Under the pieces are notes generated by a model, which did no database searches, was not told the origin of the DNA, and saw only the letters and a program-made list of their open reading frames with translations. The translations under genes and the position numbers were made by a program. This document shows, piece after piece, positions 11,089 through 22,252 of a DNA stretch of 64,000 nucleotides. This DNA comes from [Phialemoniopsis] sp. UDSM-2020. Taxonomy: Eukaryota; Ascomycota; Sordariomycetes; Thyridiales; Thyridiaceae. Position 1 is the first letter of the stretch; every line of letters begins with the position of its first letter. The stretch is taken from positions 1,922,001-1,986,000 of the forward strand of contig JAEILZ010000003.1 in assembly GCA_018873225.1 (NCBI GenBank). Reading direction: 5' to 3'.

Positions 11089-12890
11089 CTACGCTTTAGA
11101 TACTTCCTCCGGCTGCTCTCGGTGCTGGGAAGATACCTCTTTCACGTCGCTGGATTCATATACCTCATTATCCGAGTTAGCCCTAGCGACCTTGTTTCCA
11201 TACAAGCCAATCTTGTACCATGGCAAGGAGAAGAGTTCATCCATCCGCTCAAGGCTCCTACCAGCTGTCTCCGGGATGGTAAACCACACCCAGAAGCCAC
11301 CAATGATTGTCAGGGCCGAGAACATCCAGAAAGTGCCGGCGGGCGATAATCCACCAGCCGACGTCGGCAGGAGCATGTTTGGTACAGCTTTGCTGTTTCC
11401 GTACGAGTTCAAGAAGTGGACGCACATGATGAGCGAAGTAGATGCGGCCCGGATCCGTAGTGGGAACAGCTCTGCCGTGAGGAGATACTGCATCGAGTTC
11501 CAGCCCATAGCCCAGCCAAAGCCACTGAGGTAGATACACACAATTGCAGCAGTACCTGCCCTTCCGGCTGCCGAGGATCTATCAATGGCAACCGCTTCCG
11601 ATGATTTGGTGATGCTTGGGACTGCTGTCAGGTAGATGGCGACGTAGAGAATCGATATGGCCTGGAGAAAGATACCGATCAGCAGCGACCGCTTGCGGCC
11701 GATGACGTCCACCAGAAACAGAGCACAGATCAGCGCCGAGACAAGTTTGACGATGCCGAAAATAGCCGTGGCAAACAGTGACTCATTGGACCCAGTGATG
11801 CCCAAGATGGCGAACAAGTTGACAGCATAGATGGTGATCGATGGGCCGCCAGACCATTGCGACAATAGCTGTCCTCCAATGCCAATGTAAATGCGATAGA
11901 AATTGCTCGTGTCGAGGAACATCTCCTTGAGAAATCCACCAACACCGACACCATGTGTGGCCTCCATCTCAGACTGGAGCGAGGTGCTGATAGTTTCCAG
12001 CTCGTTTTGAACGTATTCGTGAGTAGCGGGCAATCGTCGGAGTCGGCAGAGGTTGGTGAGGGCGTGGTCCGTCTTACCGGCTTTGATCAGGTATCGAGGG
12101 GACTCATAGTTGAAGAAAGAAAGGACGAATATGATGCTGGCGAACATGAGATGAATCGAGGTTGGTATCGCCTGTATGATGTCTTAGTCGACTAGAAAGG
12201 TAGTATTCCAGAGAAAAGGAAAGCTTACCCAGCGAGCGAGGCCATCACTCATATTCACGTTGCATCCGTAGTTCGCAAAGTATGCCAATACGATACCCAG
12301 GTACACAGCTCCGGTGAAAAAGCATGTGGCCAGGCCTCGAACTGATGCGGGGGCGATTTCGGCGAGGTATACAGGGGCGACAACTGTGGTCTGGCCGACA
12401 CCAAGGCCGGCAATAAATCGTCCGGCGTAGACAGCACCGAGGCTTCCGTTGTTGGCCATGAAGATGGCGATACCGACCATCCACACCAGACAGAGCTGAC
12501 GCGTTGCCCACAGACGGCCGATGCGGTCGCAAATCAAGAAGGCACTGTTATAAGACAATGGTTAGCCGCGTTGTCTGACATATCAAACACCAATAAGATC
12601 TAGGGGACAGGAACGTACATTAGCGCACCTCCAACACTGCCAATATTGACCATGGCCACAACGTTGCCCTTGATATCTGCAAGCTCCTGCGTCGACTTGG
12701 TGGCGATGCCGACCTGGCGCTGGAAGTGTTTGGAGGCAAACACTCCTGCGATGAGGCCCTCGTCAATGCCTCTGGCCGCTCCCATGAGACCAAAAGAGCA
12801 TACGGCGAACCACAGCCTCCAGTTGAGGACTTCTCGAGGCTCTTTGCCGCTGAACACTTTGAAGATGTTGACACTCTTACCCCCAGCCAT
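11089..12890 (-). CDS. MFS sugar/quinate-type transporter
   Basis: Predicted plasma-membrane proton symporter of the sugar-porter family, closest in look to fungal quinate permeases and relatives. Exons on the minus strand: 12890-12619, 12544-12229 and 12171-11089, giving 556 residues; introns are 74 and 57 bp. Signatures in order: N-terminal helix 1 with GAARGIDEGLIAGVFAS; CDRIGRLWATRQ, the D-R-x-G-R loop after helix 2; GRFIAGLGVGQTTVVAPVYLAEIAP, the first sugar-transporter signature (given here in its core); NYESPRYLIKAGK, the PESPRWL-like block before the central loop; DVIGRKRSLLIG, the second half repeat; and the PETAGRSLERMDELF ending. About 12 helices are visible. The true substrate is open. 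The next genes to the right are an amidase and a Zn2Cys6 regulator. Confidence 0.93.
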
Positions 12891-13743
12891 GGTGACGTGA
12901 TAGCAACCAGTCTGCCTTGAATAGAAAGAAAGGAAGTGTGAAGCAAGTGGAATTGGTACAGGTTCTGGGGGTCGTCGAGGTTCGAAGTGATGGAGAAACA
13001 GAGCCAGTCGGTCGATTTATATACATTTCTGTCTGGTTGTCTTATCTCATGTCCCTGGCACCAGCGTGAAGATGCTTCCAGACTAGCCGGCCTGGCCCCA
13101 TCTCACGACTGGAACCATCATCGACATTCCCCAAAATGAGGAGAACTTTGAGGAGAAGATAGGCCTAGTTTGACAAAGATGTCCACGGGACTGGTTGGAG
13201 CCGTGAGACTGCCACGCCATGCGAAGAGAAACTGGCGGGGCCCGTCGCTATGAGGGCCCATATTGGGTTTAGCGCAGCCAAGCTCCATGCCGACGCCGAG
13301 GAGATAGCCCCAGTACTCCTTTACTCCGGGGCCCCATAGACACCTTTTCGACAGAGTTGGCGAATGGGACTTACATGATTTGCATTGTAGCTGAAAGGCT
13401 TTTGGGCTATGGAGGCAAGTGGATGTCATAGAAGTAGACGGGCTTTTGATCCTCAACCCAGACCACCACTAGCGAATTGATGAAGTGCATCGTTTTTCTC
13501 CATCTGTTCAAACTGAAGTTGTGCAAAATCACTCGCTGATACTTGTGTGGTTATATTGCTCTGGGATGATCAGCCCAGGCCTAGAGTCAATTTGAAGGGG
13601 AACTTGTTTACTAATGTGTCACTCATCTAGAATCGTAGAGGAGGGTGCTGTACCACATGCTTGAACTTCGAAAATCCAGTCCTTGGCCATCATTGTACAC
13701 AAACCGATATATCCTATCAACAGGTTGATCTATGGATCAATCG
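12891..13743. other. Intergenic region, transporter promoter and amidase 3' flank
   Basis: Apart from the TATA box at 13016-13023, nothing is recognised. Frames here are short and lack protein-like composition. Confidence 0.4.
13016..13023 (-). promoter_or_regulatory. TATA box of the MFS sugar-type transporter
   Basis: TATATAAA on the minus strand, about 126 bases before the ATG at 12890. Perfect TATA sequence at a plausible fungal distance. Confidence 0.5.
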
Positions 13744-15224
13744 CTATTGCAAGACTGGAGGTAGGATCTCGCCTAATCGAGCTGCATTTGACAGCACATC
13801 ACTGTCAGCCCATCTAGCGCCGACTACAGAGATGCCCAGAGGCAGGCCATTCCCGCCCAGAAGCCCCGGTACGTTTACTACAGGAGCGTGAAGGAGTGTC
13901 CATAAAGAGCAGAAACTCGAGGGGCCAGTATAATCTAGCCCAACTGGGGCTTCATCAGGCACACTCGGTGTAATAATCATGTCATATTGGGATGCGATGG
14001 CGTCCCATTGTGACCGCAGCGCGGCGCAACCATTGTAAGTTGATCGTAGTTCCGCAGCTGTGACTCTTGCCCCGTGTTCTACCAGTAGCTGAATCTTCTT
14101 GTCAAGCTTAGTGGGCTGTGCAAGATAATAGCTGATAAAAGAGGATTTGGCCTCGCTTGCCAGAAGCGTGGACTGAAATCGAAAATGTTGCGAGAAATCC
14201 GACGGAAGCTCGAGATGCGTGACGGAAGCACCGGAGTCTTGCACCAAATTGCATACCGTCTTCCAAGCTGACTCGAGGTTGGGACTAGCTTTGGACCAGA
14301 CGTGAGTCTTGACGAGCGCGACTCTCATCCCATTAAGCCCATGTGAGGGCGTCGTGTTTCTCAAGGGAGGTCTGGTCCCGAAGAAGGTTGAAAGAATCTC
14401 TATATCTTCAGCTGACCTTGCAAAGTAGCCTATCGTATCGAGGTTGACTGAGAAGCGGCACATGCCCTCGGTCGAAATACTATTCCACGTTGGCTTGAGT
14501 CTAGATTAGTAAGTGTGGTAGAAGCCGGGAGGTATTCTCGTTCCCACCTTGAATCCATATATACCACAGTATGCGCTGGGCCTAACCATACTTCCACCAG
14601 TTTGCGTGCCGATTGCTAATGGGACGTGGAAATCAGCGACCGCAGCGGCGGACCCAGACGAAGAGCCACCAGGAGTTCGTGTTGTGCATAGAGGGTTCGC
14701 ACACGATCCACCAGTATTCGTTGCCGCAAACTCAGTCGTGTGTGTCTTGCCCATTATCAAGGCGCCAGCGCTGCGTAGAGCAGCGACAACTGTGGCATCT
14801 GGGCCGAACGCGGGCTCATCTTGGTATATCGGTGATCCATATCTAGTTGGCATGTCTATATGGGAAAAAAAAATTTAGTAAGATTTAATACAGTGAACAC
14901 CTCAAAGCACAACTATCACTCACCTTTGGTTAAGAGGACATCTTTAATACCGATTGGTAGCCCGTGAAGTGGTCCTCGTTCGGCGGTCGGAATCTGGTCA
15001 AGCCTCTGGGCCTCAGCTAGAACCTGAGATGGATCGAGGAATGCCCATGCATGAATAATATAGTCTCTCTCTTTGATCCGTTGAAGCAGTGCTTTTGCGT
15101 ATTGTTCCACGGAAAGAACTCCTTGTGCAATGAGGAGTGAGGCCTGCTGTGCGGACAAAAGGTGCAGTTGTGCTTTCTGTAGGAGATCGCAATTGGAACC
15201 TGGCAAGTCAAGTGTGATTGTCAT
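13744..15224 (-). CDS. Amidase-signature family hydrolase
   Basis: Hydrolyses a carboxamide bond, releasing ammonia or an amine; fungal members serve amide catabolism. Exons on the minus strand: 15224-14924, 14855-14548 and 14493-13744, for 452 residues; introns are 68 and 54 bp. The Ser-cisSer-Lys triad is present: K94 in GLPIGIKDVL, the cis-serine at S165/S166 in TPGGSSSGSAAAVA, and the nucleophile S189 in GTQTGGSMVRPSAYCGIYGFK (last K ends exon 2). The second join gives GFK-PTWNSISTEG, typical of this group. The C-terminus (PGLLGGNGLPLGISVVGARWAD, quoted in part) is also normal. Substrate unknown. The gene shares a 461-bp divergent promoter with the Zn2Cys6 factor, and GATA motifs sit there, which suggests nitrogen-responsive control by that factor or by an AreA-like protein. 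Confidence 0.93.
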
Positions 15225-15685
15225 GATACACAGCTCAGAAGAGAAGTCTCTCAGAAATAATGATAGATAAAGAAACACAATGATCGATTCTGGTAAAGGC
15301 CCGCGCCATGTCAATTTCTCGCAGGACTGGCTGGGGCCAAGGATAAAATCTTATCTCGTTGCTTTCGGCGAAAGAGGATGGCACACCGGACGACTAACAC
15401 AGATGAACAGGCTCATGTCGTGTGGATTTCGACCTCTCGATCCACACTAATTATGGTGCCTTGGTTTGACCGTAAACCCGTTTTGGTACCTCATAGCGAC
15501 GGCCCACTTGGATGGCTTCCTCGCTGTGTCCTTCGAAGCCAGACCAGCGCTAGGCGACTCATCAACCTAGAACGCGGACGTGAGTTCGCCTCTCCTCCCT
15601 GGTCTTCAATTCGACAAACAACTCGACTATTGGGGCAGCGAATGAAAGGACCGACAGCTGCAGCACAAATTCGTGCGGAGCAGTC
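15225..15685. promoter_or_regulatory. Divergent promoter between amidase and Zn2Cys6 factor, with GATA sites
   Basis: 461 bp separate the two start codons. GATAG and GATAA overlap at 15262-15270, about 40 bases upstream of the amidase ATG, and an inverted pair GATAAAATCTTATC lies at 15342-15355. Paired GATA motifs are the usual target of AreA/NIT2 activators. No clear CGG-Nx-CCG palindrome for the neighbouring Zn2Cys6 factor was found. Confidence 0.45.
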
Positions 15686-17840
15686 ATGTCAGCGTCCAGA
15701 ATTTCCAACACCAGGCGCCGGAGGGAGCGGACGTTTACTGGATGTCTCACATGCCGCCGGAGGAAGGTGAAGTGTGACGATCCTCCGTTCCCCTGCGGCA
15801 AGTGTCGTGCATTAGGCCTGGACTGCGTCCCTCCCTTCTCCAAGAATCTGCGCCTCGTGACAGCAGAGCAAGGTCCTTCGAACAGTACTACAGTCGATCA
15901 CACAGAACCTATCTTACCCAACCTGTCTTCCTCGACGACAACTCACCTAGATGGCCAGTTGGATGCACCAAATGCTTGGTGGCCTTCTCACTACCCACCA
16001 GGCGGGCAGATGCAAGATGTAACGATGGTAGACGGCAGCCACGTTCTTGTACAAGGCAATATCGATGCTGTCCCTGAAGCCGGCCCCCCTTTTTCATTCC
16101 TTCCGACGCCCATGTCGCCTTACGCTCAGTCAGGCAACCCTACCCATGGATCATCAGCCCCTCACACGATCGAGTGGATGGCAAGTGGTGGTCTTGATGT
16201 AGCTCTGTTTGCTCCGAGCCCCCACGATATCCTTGGAGACTGGAGCTTCCTCATCGATAACACTGTCGGTGCTTCGGAGACCATGCCGGGAGTTGAGCTT
16301 CCAGCAACTAGGAGCTTCGGCACTGGCGTCCCCCAGAGTGGAGGAGATCGCGATTCCGGACCTGTTCAGGAAAGCATCTTCACTTCTGTGAATTCTCTAG
16401 CCGCTTCCGAGTTCATCTTCGATCCACAAACAAGCACGTTGGGGAGCATCGCCAGTACAATGGCTTTATCGCCCACTCGACAACCTGACATGAGATTATT
16501 TGGTCACTACGAGCATGTCATGTCTAAGGCTTTCAGTGTCAAGGATAGCAAGTGGAACATACACGCATATACCCTCCGTGTCTCCAAGACCTTCTCGTCT
16601 TCGCCCGTCAGAAGCGGGCTGTTGGCGTGGTCGGCGGTGCATTTCTCTAGGAAAGATCCATCCGCATTAACGAATGCGGCTGAACGATACCAAACCGCGA
16701 CAGCGGAAATCCAAGACATGTTGAATGATTTGTCACGAAAAGGACCCGCGCCCCATTCACCGGAGTCAACCCTTACTTTGTCCCGTCCGACCGCCTTGTT
16801 CTTGGCCATATACCTGCTTTCGCAGTGTGACATCATCACGGCTGATTGGGCAGCATACACAAGTCGGATGCGGTCTTTCAAAGAGGCGATTCAGAAGCAA
16901 TGGGCGGGGCTCCGAAAGTCTTTGAACAGTACCGACTGCCGGCTGCTCTTGTGGCTAGCCTACCTCGACGTTCGAGCATCAGTGTGGAAACTTTCAGACG
17001 AGGTTGATGCACACGTCCAGCCAATGCTCTTGGATATAATAGGAGGTCATGATGATGTGCAGGCGCTGTACAGGCAGAGTCGCACATATCTGCAAGATGC
17101 TTTTCAAGACGAATATCCCGCACCTCAACTTCGAGATGATATGCTTCAAGACTCGGTGAACAGCAAGTTAGCTGAGACCATGTCACTACTCAGCCAGATT
17201 ATTAGCCTGCACCGTGATCTGGCTCGGCATTCCAAACACCATGATTTAAACCAAGAAGTTGATGATCAGCAACAGTTGGAGGAACGAGAAGCAGACATAC
17301 GGTCTCGGCTCAAGGATATAGAGCTAGTAAGCTCCCTCACCTACCTTACCCACGAAAAGATCTTCTTATGCTGACTGACTGCATCAGGAATGCGAGCTTG
17401 CGCTGAGAAGTTTTCAGTGCGGCCGAACCGTGGAGGTGAATAGATCATCCTACCACTGGTTGAGCCTTAAAGCGATGTACTGCAGTGCCTTGATTCTGCT
17501 CAACAGGATTACATCCCCGACAAACAGAACGGATGCAGAGTCACAAAGGGCAGCCTCGGAGATCATACAGCTCACCTTAAAGCTGAAAAAGGCAAACATG
17601 ATGCACAATCCGCACCTGATCCTGTCACCCTTCTTCTTATTCGTGGCCGGCATCGAGGTTTGCGATCCCGTGTACCAGGAGTGCGTGCTCACCATGCTAC
17701 GCGACTTCCAGGATTGGGGCAGCAACGTCCAAAACACCATCAACCTGACGGAGAAGATAATCGAGAAGCAGAATCGGCTAGACTGCCGCGTTGACATCGG
17801 AGAAGTGATGGGCCAGTACGGGCTGAGGATGGTGATATGA
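15686..17840 (+). CDS. Zn2Cys6 fungal transcription factor
   Basis: Nuclear regulator with an N-terminal Gal4-type DNA-binding domain and a fungal-specific middle/C-terminal regulatory region. Exons 15686-17326 and 17388-17840 give 697 residues; the 61-bp intron (GTAAGC...CATCAG) keeps the frame, joining DIEL to ECELALRSF. The zinc cluster occupies about residues 20-47: GCLTCRRRKVKCDD then CGKCRALGLDC, with the six cysteines in C-x2-C-x6-C-x6-C-x2-C-x6-C spacing. A basic run (NTRRRRER) precedes it. A Ser/Pro-rich linker follows, then a helical region with the typical family pattern of the acriflavine-sensitivity type (LLAWSAVHFSR, LRLL-WLAYLDVRAS-like segments). The gene is divergent from the amidase and upstream of a GH31 gene on the same strand, so it may control one or both. 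Targets are inferred only. Confidence 0.93.
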
Positions 17841-18337
17841 GTTGGCAGACTCAGAAGCCACATCCGAGACCATTAGAGAGCCGAGCAGTGGAACTGTTCA
17901 CGAAACAATCCCATGACCCCGCGCGCACATAGTCACTCTCTTGTTGATCGTCGCGCCCGGATTGGTCGGAAACCGTCTGGTGGTGACATCGGGATCTGCG
18001 AGGTACCCGCCGGGTGATCCTTGTGGGCGACTTCATCTGGAAGATGTCCGGCAAAATCCCTCCGGCACTTTGTACCTGCATCGCGACGCGCTGAGGGGAT
18101 GCGACCCTGCTGGCTGAACACCGGGGAACGGGAAAGTGGGTGTTGCAATTTGCCCGCGCTGCGAGGTATTCAATGTTGATCTCTCTGGATGAACCCTCCA
18201 CCTAAGAGGCGATCCCTGGCAGAATCTTACCCTGCAACTTGTACAAAAACATCCGTTTCACTGGCTGCAGTCGCTTCTTGACAGTTCTCGTGGTTTCATG
18301 GGAATCGCAACGCGGCCTTCGCGACGTTTACGACACC
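17841..18337. other. Intergenic, GH31 upstream region
   Basis: Spacer between regulator and glycosidase on the same strand. Nothing specific recognised. An in-frame open stretch runs from 18239 into the GH31 gene, but the signal peptide starts at the ATG at 18338. Confidence 0.4.
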
Positions 18338-20565
18338 ATGGCGCTCTTTAAGCACCGTCTTCCGCTCATTCCACTCGCCATGCTGGTGATGACAAGCCAC
18401 GCTCTCTCGGCGGAAATGTTGGGCACATCGTCTAGCCACCTCAAGCTTGTCCACGAGAATGCAGGTGTGAACAACGAAATGATCGCTGCGGCATACCCCT
18501 TTCCTGACTCGCTCCATCGCACTCATCGACGTGATGTTTTGTCACATGAAGACGGCTCGCATACCGAACTGAACAACATCGCTTCTGATGTCGTGCAAGT
18601 CAAGGCTTCTTACCCGGACTCCGGAAGCGTCGGCGCCACCTTCACCTTTGCGCCCGACGACACGCTCTACGGCGTCTGGAGCTACCCGTGGAACGGCAGC
18701 ATCGCCAATGCTGGCCAGAACCATGCCGCCATCGGTGTATATGGCGAGCAGCCGGGCATCAACTGGTCGAATGCGCGCGCCCCATTCTTCTTCTCTCGAT
18801 CAGGATTCGGCGTCTATGTCGACTCTCTGCAGTTTGGTAGCTTTGACTTTTCCCAGCCAGGAAGCGCTTCTTTCAATTTCAGCGGCAACCAGTTGACGTA
18901 CAACGTGCTGTACAACAGCAACCTGACTGAGCTGCTGATGCGCTACGCGAACCTGTCTAGCAAGCCTGAGATGCCGCTTGACTCGGGTTATGGTCCCATC
19001 TTCTGGTCGGACAACTTCGAGGAGGACTTCCATGCTGGAGTAAGCAGCGCTGAGGAGAATTACTACGATGTTATGAAGCACTTGAATCAGAGCCAGATCC
19101 GGGCCACAGCCATGTTTGCAGACAGTCAGTTTCCTCGAAAGACCCCGTATTTTACGATGAACCCACTGACAAACGAGTTATAGGGCCTTATGGCACAGGG
19201 AATTGGTCCTTCGGCAACTTTGACTTTGACCCGAAGCACTACAAGGATCCCAGATCCTTCATCGCCAACCTGTCCTCGCAAGGATACGACTTTCAGGCGT
19301 GGGTAGCCAATCGCGCTTTTCTGTATACAGAGTTATACAACACCTCCGTTGCCAATGGGTGGCTGTTCCCAGGCATCGACGGTACCCAATTCCTGGGGCC
19401 GGCACTGAACCTTTCCATTCCCGCTGCACACGAGTACCTTCTTGAACGACTCACTTCCTTGGCCAGGATAGGGGTGAAGGGGTTCAAGATCGACCGGGGC
19501 GAGGAACATGAGATGCCCGATGAAGAGCAGAATCTCCAGATGGTTCTTTTCAATGATCTGTGCTACAAAGCCATGGAGACGGTGTGGGGCAAGGGCAACT
19601 TCTTCTCCTTTGCCCGATCCGCCGTTGATCGGTCACGGTCCAAAGTGGCTATTTGGAACGGGGACTCTCAGGCCAACTTCACTGGCCTGCAGTACTCGGT
19701 TGCTTCGGCGATCCGGGCTGGATTGCTCGGCTTCTCCCACTGGGGCTCAGACACTGGCGGGTATCTGCGGACCAACAGCACGCCCACTGAAGAGCTCTGG
19801 GCTCGGTGGATGCACTTCAGCGCTTTCTCCCCCATGTACGAAATCATGGTGGGCACGAACCATACGCCGTGGTACGACTATACTCCCCGGCTAGTCCGAG
19901 TATTGAAGGAGACGGCAGATCTGCACACCAGACTGGTCCCCTACATCCGAAGCTATTCTTACGCTGCCAGCCAGACGGGCTTACCGGTCATGAGGGCTCT
20001 GTTCCTGGAATATCCGAACGACGACAAGGTGGCTGAGACAGGGGATGAATATGCTTTTGGTAAAGAATTCCTTGTCGCGCCTATTGTCACTCCAGGCGGA
20101 AACAGGACAGTCTACTTCCCCAAGGGACAAGGTCGTTTCCTGGAGTACTACAACAAGACACAGGTGTTCAAGACGGGCGATTCGCACAAGATCGCAAATC
20201 TGCCTCTGGAGTACTCGCCGGTATATGTACGCGAAGGCGCGATCATCCCTACTGGCGATGTGTACCAGGGGAACGCCAAATGGGTGACCGGCTGGAAGCC
20301 ACACCTCGTCATCGAGCTTTATCCAAGCTATAACTTTTCGAGTTCGAGCTTCACATATTTCCGTGGCAAGGAAAGCTCACCACTCAACGGTACGACTTCG
20401 ATAACAATGACGACTAAGAATGGCAACGTGACCATCCAGTCAGGCGACCTGGGTGTTGATGCAACCGCACTCGTGTATCACAAGAATGGGGTCGAAAACA
20501 TCACGCTGCCCTCTGGGGAAGAGCATACAGTGAACGTCGGCGGATTAGTCAGTCTCTTTGAGTGA
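18338..20565 (+). CDS. Secreted glycoside hydrolase family 31 (alpha-glycosidase)
   Basis: Predicted secreted retaining alpha-glycosidase of family GH31. Exons 18338-19124 and 19184-20565 give 722 residues; the 59-bp intron (GTCAGT...TATAG) joins MFAD to RPYGTGNWSFG. The start is chosen because MALFKHRLPLIPLAMLVMTS plus HALSA makes a good signal peptide. An N-terminal beta domain is followed by the (beta/alpha)8 barrel. The nucleophile is D366 in GVKGFKIDRGEE, and the probable acid/base is D423 in AIWNGDSQANF; GFSHWGSDTGGY is the conserved substrate-pocket loop. FKIDRGEE differs from the W-x-D-M-N-E motif of ordinary alpha-glucosidases and is closer to the FKTDFGE type of alpha-xylosidases, so substrate is open. 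Many N-x-S/T sites support secretion. Two transporters and a Zn2Cys6 factor lie nearby. Confidence 0.93.
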
Positions 20566-22252
20566 GATGCAAACATTTTGTACTTACAAGTTATTGAAAC
20601 ATGTAGTCGTTGGCAAGCTGATGACTTGCTCTGTTGATATTAAGTAGAATGATTGATTGTCATACCCGATTCAGAGGGCTAGTCACTATTTGCTATTCTA
20701 CGCATTGAGCCTAGCTATTGGATCTCATGCATTCTCATAACCTCGAGTGCCACAATGTGCATTACTTGTTATGTCCATTCACAGCCACCGCCTTGTTTGT
20801 GGTCGTCCGAACTCCCAAGTAAGCTGACTCAGAGCAATTCAACTGCCGCACGGAATACCGCAAGATGGTATAACGTGATAGTGTCAGAGTAGTAGGTGGC
20901 GGCATCTTATCAACACCTTTACGACCGATTTTGCATCGCGAAAATGAGGCTCGCTACAAATAGTTTCAGATACTTGCTTCTGTAAGGCACCTCGAATAGA
21001 CCAATCAGCGGATCCTTGAAGGAAGTTCCTTCCAGATGCCTGCTCGCTCCATATAACTACACTCCGCAAGTGAGGACTAGCGCGCAACGGGTACAGATGC
21101 GAGCTTAGATTGCGGCCTTGCTACCGTTGTTTCCCCATAGCATCCGAGAGCAAACCGTTGACGCACGTTTAATGACTCGAGTTGCTACCAACCCCTGAAA
21201 CATGGGCCTCCATGCGCGATTAAGGTTAGTGGGGGAGGATCCGATGCGATGCAGGGTCGCAATCGGATGCAGGGGCACGACCTAAAAGGACTTAGCATCT
21301 GGTCAGACTCGTCGAGAAGTTCCCAAATCTCCCACGGGCTCGTGAGATTGCGGTATGAAATAGGCAGTGGCGCAGTGGGCACGTTGTCTCGGCGTCATGT
21401 AGCTGCAGTAAGCAGACGTTACCTATGCTGAATCGAGCGATGACTTCTTCTCAGCGAGGCGCCATTGAATCATCTTCTAGTAATCCCAGGAACTGCTTCG
21501 TTTTTGAATTGTTCAGAAAGCACTGCGAATCCCATCCGATCTCCGTCGCGCAGCTAGCTCGCTGTGTCACCCTCCAGCACACTCGACAAATGACCAACAT
21601 TGAATGCCCTGACACCAAACACTCGGCTTTTGCAAAGGCATGTGTATCCTGTCATGATGTGTAGCGCCAGTCTTTTTGTATGTTACATGCCTAACAAGGA
21701 TCATGGCTGGTGCCGTGGTGTCAAAAGGCCGGGCTAACCTCACTGGTCATCTCATTGAGACCCTGCATCAGAACCTACTCTATAACCCCTGTCACCTTCC
21801 TCATTTCATCATTCTCGAGAATTGCTAGACTTAACAGGCTACTTCGTCGTCGACACTTATACCATGTCACCTATCCATGGAGCCTTGGTATCGTCTGACT
21901 TGAGTAAGGCCAATTTCTGGAGTCGGCGGCAAGGCAGTGCACCCAGCGGAAAGCGGCTATCGCGGTCAGTTGGGACGACGCCACTCCAAGCCAACGTTAC
22001 AGCCCTCGTCAGGGACACCATCGTGTGTACTTCTTCAGAAACTATATAATGTGTTCATAAATCCATGATAGATGCTGCAATTCTTGGCCTCTTGCAAGTC
22101 CTCGTTTCAAACAGCCCACGCTCCTTACTTTACAAACAGTCTCAACGACATTATTCTTCACAACACTCATTCAGCTTTCTTTAAGCCTTGAAAATCAAAG
22201 CCTGCGTTTGATACACAGTAGATAGCGCCTACCATCAAAGCTATTCATCATC
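20566..22252. other. Intergenic region, no gene recognised
   Basis: About 1.7 kb between the GH31 stop and the secreted-protein start. No coding trace, RNA gene or repeat was recognised apart from the TATA-like element at 22041-22050. Confidence 0.4.
22041..22050 (+). promoter_or_regulatory. TATA box of the 8-cysteine secreted protein
   Basis: ACTATATAAT, about 200 bases before the ATG at 22253. A CT- and CAA-rich leader follows (TCTCAACGAC, CTTTCTTTAAGCC), a usual fungal transcription-start context. Confidence 0.45.

Noticed and set aside
11021..11533. 170-codon frame opposite the MFS transporter end
   Set aside because: Antisense to an exon with clear transporter motifs.
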